DNA of 23,542 nt from Saccoglossus kowalevskii (Eukaryota > Hemichordata > Enteropneusta > Harrimaniidae), in the NCBI RefSeq assembly GCF_000003605.2, contig NW_003142809.1, positions 158,400-181,941 on the forward strand, written 5' to 3'. The notes under the pieces were generated by a model. The model saw nothing but the letters and a program-made list of their open reading frames with translations, ran no database searches and was not told the origin of the DNA. This document shows positions 22,601 through 23,542 of this stretch, piece after piece (position 1 is the first letter of the stretch; every line of letters starts with the position of its first letter). The position numbers and the translations under genes were made by a program.

Positions 22601-23077
22601 TTAACCCGCCATGTCTCTTAATGATGCAATACGTGCAAAGGACAACAGCAGTTTCATAAGCAATACTCAAAACACATTAATTATTCACTGGGTTTTAATT
22701 TCACTACTTTGGCTGATAAGTAAAATTCGCTAAATTGAATTCATGTGAACATGTGAAATAACAATAGCACTAATTGTTTCTTAGCAAAATTTCGCAAAGC
22801 AGTGAAAATAAATGGTTTTGAAGTAAATCGGGATGTTACAAAATATACTTAAGCGGTACAATAGTAATTATTTATGGAGATAGTGAAAACCTTGTGCCAA
22901 AACATTCTGATTATAAAAATCTTTCAGAATTTCATTTTCATGCGTATTCATCTCGGATTGTGTCCAAACCATTCCAGGTATAACCTTACAGCCGGTACAA
23001 ATGAAAAGATTCAACTTGGATCACTGATTGCTGCCTTCCAGGTTACCCGAGACATGATTGTTATGGAAGCATCCTAA
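10684..23077 (+). CDS. RFC5: Replication factor C subunit 5 (clamp-loader small subunit), 10 exons, complete
   Basis: RFC5 is one of the four small AAA+ subunits of the RFC clamp loader, which uses ATP to place PCNA on primer-template junctions in the nucleus; small subunits also serve alternative loaders such as RAD17-RFC. Coding exons are 10684-10718, 13727-13791, 15849-15985, 17159-17312, 17510-17669, 17905-17986, 20688-20817, 21535-21612, 22447-22501 and 22978-23077. They sum to 996 nt, giving 331 residues plus TAA, close to the roughly 340 of vertebrate RFC5. All introns are GT-AG and the frame is kept at every junction. Visible motifs: WVEKYRP at 12-18, Walker A GPPGTGKT at 50-57, DDRGI at 84-88, Walker B LDEAD at 114-118, sensor-1 region ICNYLSKI at 144-151 (N146), arginine-finger SRC at 157-159, sensor-2 GDMRK at 201-205, and the C-terminal collar ending [13 protein letters not shown]. 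The start is in a good context (AAGATGG). No frame damage is seen. Family assignment is very secure; RFC5 rather than RFC2-4 rests on peptides such as [18 protein letters not shown] and [19 protein letters not shown]. Confidence 0.97.
10888..10910 (+). other. G-quadruplex-forming motif in RFC5 intron 1
   Basis: Four G-runs of 3, 4, 4 and 4 separated by loops of 4, 3 and 1 nt fit the canonical G4 rule. It lies about 170 bp inside RFC5 intron 1, on the non-template strand, close to the promoter. Functional relevance is inferred only. Confidence 0.7.
11149..11601. repeat. 17/34-bp tandem array, left segment
   Basis: Half-units of 17 bp such as TGACCACCTCTATATAA and AGACTGCCTGTCTATAA alternate, making a 34-bp unit. 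About 26 half-units are present, with short A-tract insertions. The array is interrupted at 11602 by an inverted-repeat element and resumes at 13133 with the same unit. It lies in RFC5 intron 1. Confidence 0.92.
11602..13132. mobile_element. 1.5-kb inverted-repeat DNA element inserted in the tandem array
   Basis: The left end CAGTGTTCTCCCCAG and right end CTGGGGAGAACACT form 14-bp perfect terminal inverted repeats, with identical tandem array on both sides. CACCTC directly flanks both ends (11596-11601 and 13133-13138), a possible 6-bp target duplication, though that word also recurs in the array. The CAGTG end resembles hAT. The right subterminal region carries four GTGGCGG-type boxes (13031, 13052, 13071, 13092). 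No transposase motif was seen; open frames such as 11629-11928 look non-coding. Confidence 0.65.
12152..12183. repeat. Hairpin inside the 1.5-kb element
   Basis: GGAGCTGTAAT and ATTACAGCTCC are separated by one base. The outward sequence CAGGGAGGAGCTG versus CAGGGAGCTG (reverse strand) continues the symmetry with a 3-bp offset. It could be the abutted ends of a nested, collapsed element. Confidence 0.65.
13133..13650. repeat. 17/34-bp tandem array, right segment
   Basis: Continuation of the array seen before the inserted element, with TGACCACCTCTATATAA and AAGACCACATGCCTATAA half-units. Local duplication of larger blocks is visible: a block containing GACTGCCTGTCTATAATGAC and ACCTATGTAAAGACC occurs twice near 13410 and 13470. 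It decays towards 13650, just before RFC5 exon 2. Confidence 0.9.
13792..13890. repeat. ATCAT-rich low-complexity stretch
   Basis: Repeated TATCATT and ATTATCA words immediately after the exon 2 donor, consistent with a degenerate microsatellite in RFC5 intron 2. Confidence 0.6.
14010..14250 (+). repeat. Dispersed repeat family, AAGATGGC...GGCAGCCATTTTGG, plus orientation
   Basis: Two adjacent copies: AAGATGGCAGACTGGCAGCC near 14024 and AAGATGGCTGACTGGCAGCC near 14157, each followed by a conserved CTTTRTCAGTTTTTRTNCAAAT stretch. Inverted copies occur at 5700-6120 and further copies at 18180-18620. In RFC5 intron 2. Confidence 0.55.
14376..14890 (+). repeat. Dispersed degenerate repeat (GACTTCTTGAAAACTGCTA family)
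   Basis: Tandem-like blocks share TTTTGGTCAAAATGCTATTTTT / TTTTGGTGAAAATGCTATTTTT, GACTTCTTGAAAACTGCTAA, GTGACGATATCATTGA and an edge resembling CGAGCTGTTAGTGTAAGTGA. Related copies lie at 21039-21340 (GACTTCTTGAAAACTACCAG, GTGACGATATCGTCAA, GAGCTGTTCATATAAGTGA) and 22190-22400. In RFC5 intron 2. Confidence 0.5.
14900..15564. other. RFC5 intron 2 sequence without recognisable features
   Basis: AT-rich, includes short ATGTATGCATGCATGTAC-type palindromic words near 15160; no exon or element recognised. Confidence 0.4.
15565..15729. mobile_element. MITE with 23-bp imperfect terminal inverted repeats
   Basis: The left end TACCGTTAAATCTCTATTAG and the reverse complement of the right end TACGGTAAAATCTGTATTAG match at 20 of 23 positions. 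An internal copy of CTCTAATAGAAGCCGCATTC echoes the left-end CTCTATTAGAAGTCGCACCC about 70 bp away. The terminal TA could be a Tc1/mariner-type duplication. It is 165 bp long and non-coding, in RFC5 intron 2. Confidence 0.6.
16167..16493. mobile_element. Short hAT-like MITE, 327 bp
   Basis: The ends are CAGGGATTGAAATA (16167-16180) and TATTTCAATCCCTG (16480-16493), a perfect 14-bp inverted repeat with hAT-style CAGGG termini. The interior holds repeated TGTGCATG / ATGCACA words in both orientations. No exact target duplication was found. In RFC5 intron 3. Confidence 0.6.
16494..17158. other. RFC5 intron 3 remainder, nothing recognised
   Basis: AT-rich intron leading to the exon 4 acceptor (TATTTTCAG). 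No repeat or exon recognised. Confidence 0.4.
18180..18620 (+). repeat. Dispersed repeat family copy in RFC5 intron 6
   Basis: Successive blocks share TCTCAGAGAC / TTTCAGAGATGA, ATTTGGGTTAAATTTTGTAC, CAAAGNCAAGNNATAATGGG and GGCAGCCATTTTCGTC. They match words seen at 5700-6120 (reverse) and 14010-14250. Confidence 0.5.
19213..19455 (-). CDS. Hypothetical 80-residue ORF directly following the basic ORF
   Basis: Its ATG directly abuts the TAA of the preceding ORF (TAAATG). The N-terminal half is hydrophilic ([20 protein letters not shown]) and is followed by a hydrophobic stretch ([20 protein letters not shown]). The AT-rich composition alone could give such a stretch. Low certainty that it is expressed. 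Confidence 0.15.
   Translation of the reverse strand: MSQNKSKTVCCLSDDRSKQTRFASFNGYMYVLLKIGYKYIFFRMIFIWFHVILNLIYHIALKTRSPRHGSEYKYTPDHSF
19456..19809 (-). CDS. Hypothetical 117-residue basic ORF inside the intron 6 element
   Basis: An uninterrupted ATG-to-TAA frame encodes a strongly basic protein. Lys/Arg-rich segments ([24 protein letters not shown]) alternate with hydrophobic ones ([18 protein letters not shown]), ending [16 protein letters not shown]. Composition looks more protein-like than the chance frames around it: few Phe/Ile/Tyr runs and balanced charged residues. No DDE, RNase H or zinc-finger pattern is visible, and the family is not recognised. It is antisense to RFC5. It may be an element-encoded DNA-binding protein, a fragment of a captured gene, or chance. 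Confidence 0.35.
   Translation of the reverse strand: MTKNHPGREQRNQKHIDVFSKKNKSKNATAMNLKCKRVDGRYSGIAQLKNKVVIIQQANGKASKKKTEKQKQAGGWVKLVLYIQVLCKKYDRPRSIILKHARDRQNAALNIDTVRIF
20540..20586. repeat. Long hairpin near the right end of the intron 6 element
   Basis: The left arm GTGTCCAAACGTGCACAAAA and right arm, whose reverse complement begins GTGTCGAAAACGTGCACAAA, pair over about 20 bp around a 6-nt loop; the inner 13 bp are perfect and contain GTGCAC. Confidence 0.75.
21039..21340 (+). repeat. Dispersed repeat copy with edge hairpin in RFC5 intron 7
   Basis: AGCTCTGCT (21039-21047) and AGCAGAGCT (21065-21073) form a small hairpin at the edge. The body contains two versions of ACTACCAG[C/T]TCAAT[A/T]GCTTTG, about 90 bp apart. 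It is related to 14376-14890 and 22190-22400. Confidence 0.5.
21613..22189. other. RFC5 intron 8, first part, nothing recognised
   Basis: AT-rich intron; open frames on both strands in 21637-21942 overlap each other and are driven by AT-rich composition. Confidence 0.4.
22190..22400 (+). repeat. Dispersed repeat copy in RFC5 intron 8
   Basis: Shares GATTAATATTTTTGGTAAAA, AATTGCTTTGATATTATGCA and a terminal AGTGGAGCTATCTCGGCCGA with the copies at 14376-14890 and 21039-21340 (GCGGAGCCATTTCGAGCATC). Confidence 0.45.
22502..22977. other. RFC5 intron 9, nothing recognised
   Basis: AT-rich intron with GTAAGT donor and CATTCCAG acceptor; no repeat element recognised. Confidence 0.4.
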
Positions 23078-23340
23078 GCATTGATATAAGATTTTTATAA
23101 TTTAACAACTCCTGTCAAATATTATAAAAACTTTTTTTTTGTACTTTTTTTACCTGCTCTTTGATATCATAACCTGTCTTGTATATGTTCACATGTACTC
23201 GTAATTCATTGAGATACCAATGTTTTACCAAATGTCTGTGTATGAGTTTATATAATGCTATAAATGTACTATATACTTGGTATGCAGATGTCACATAGAA
23301 AAATATGCAAGTCATTTATGAAATATATACTATATTCTAC

Positions 23341-23346
23341 ATTAAA
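23341..23346 (+). terminator. Likely polyadenylation signal of RFC5 (ATTAAA)
   Basis: ATTAAA lies 264 bp after the RFC5 stop codon and is followed within 20-30 bp by a T/GT-rich stretch (TGTGCTTTATTTCTTGG), as expected of a cleavage and polyadenylation site. No AATAAA is seen between the stop and the window end. The 3' UTR would be 23078 to about 23365; the remaining sequence to 23542 shows nothing recognisable. Confidence 0.6.
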
Positions 23347-23542
23347 GAAAAGAAACTGAATGTGCTTTATTTCTTGGATGCACAAACAAGATTGTACGAG
23401 GAGTTGGCAAACTCCCTGTGGAAACTGCAATATGGCAAGGGACTTTTTTATTGATGCTATCAAATGATCTATGATTATTATGAAAGTGTTCTGCTACATT
23501 TTGTTACAATCTCATTGCACCACTTGATTTTGGACAATTTAA

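Overview
This is a eukaryotic nuclear window from an AT-rich, intron-rich and repeat-rich animal genome. The one fully readable gene is a 10-exon, plus-strand replication factor C subunit 5 (RFC5). Its conserved peptides, GT-AG introns, large introns and a transposon load with many short inverted-repeat elements all point to a metazoan. Frequent TACATGTA-type words and the style of the repeats suggest a marine invertebrate, perhaps a mollusc or other lophotrochozoan. That last step is inference only.

Layout. Positions 288-10612 carry the 5' part of a minus-strand gene that leaves the window on the left. Three exons are supported, all joining in frame, and a tiny first exon is possible. The product is a helical protein that I cannot name. 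A very compact head-to-head promoter lies at about 10608-10688. It holds two perfect palindromes (one CACGTG-centred, one NRF1-like), an E2F-like/CCAAT element, and mirrored TTCCAAGATGGC blocks that each contain a start codon. RFC5 then runs from 10684 to 23077, with a likely polyadenylation signal at 23341.

The introns are where most of the structure lies. The minus-strand gene's introns hold a 16-bp minisatellite with a 160-bp higher-order repeat (469-1060), a 43-bp minisatellite of about 21 copies (1379-2277), a hAT-like element with 6-bp flanking repeats (4417-5374), a TTAA-flanked MITE (7017-7141) and a degenerate ~54-bp repeat (8736-9140). RFC5 introns hold a 17/34-bp array split by a 1.5-kb inverted-repeat element (11149-13650), two further MITEs (15565-15729 and 16167-16493), and a 1.86-kb element with 25-bp perfect terminal inverted repeats enclosing two abutting small minus-strand ORFs (18765-20623). 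Several dispersed degenerate repeats also occur.

RFC5 is a clamp-loader subunit, and the head-to-head arrangement suggests co-expression with its neighbour. I see no prokaryotic-type system, CRISPR array or RNA gene. The most unusual items are the mirrored bidirectional promoter, the unidentified partner gene, and the inverted-repeat element in RFC5 intron 6 with its basic 117-residue ORF.
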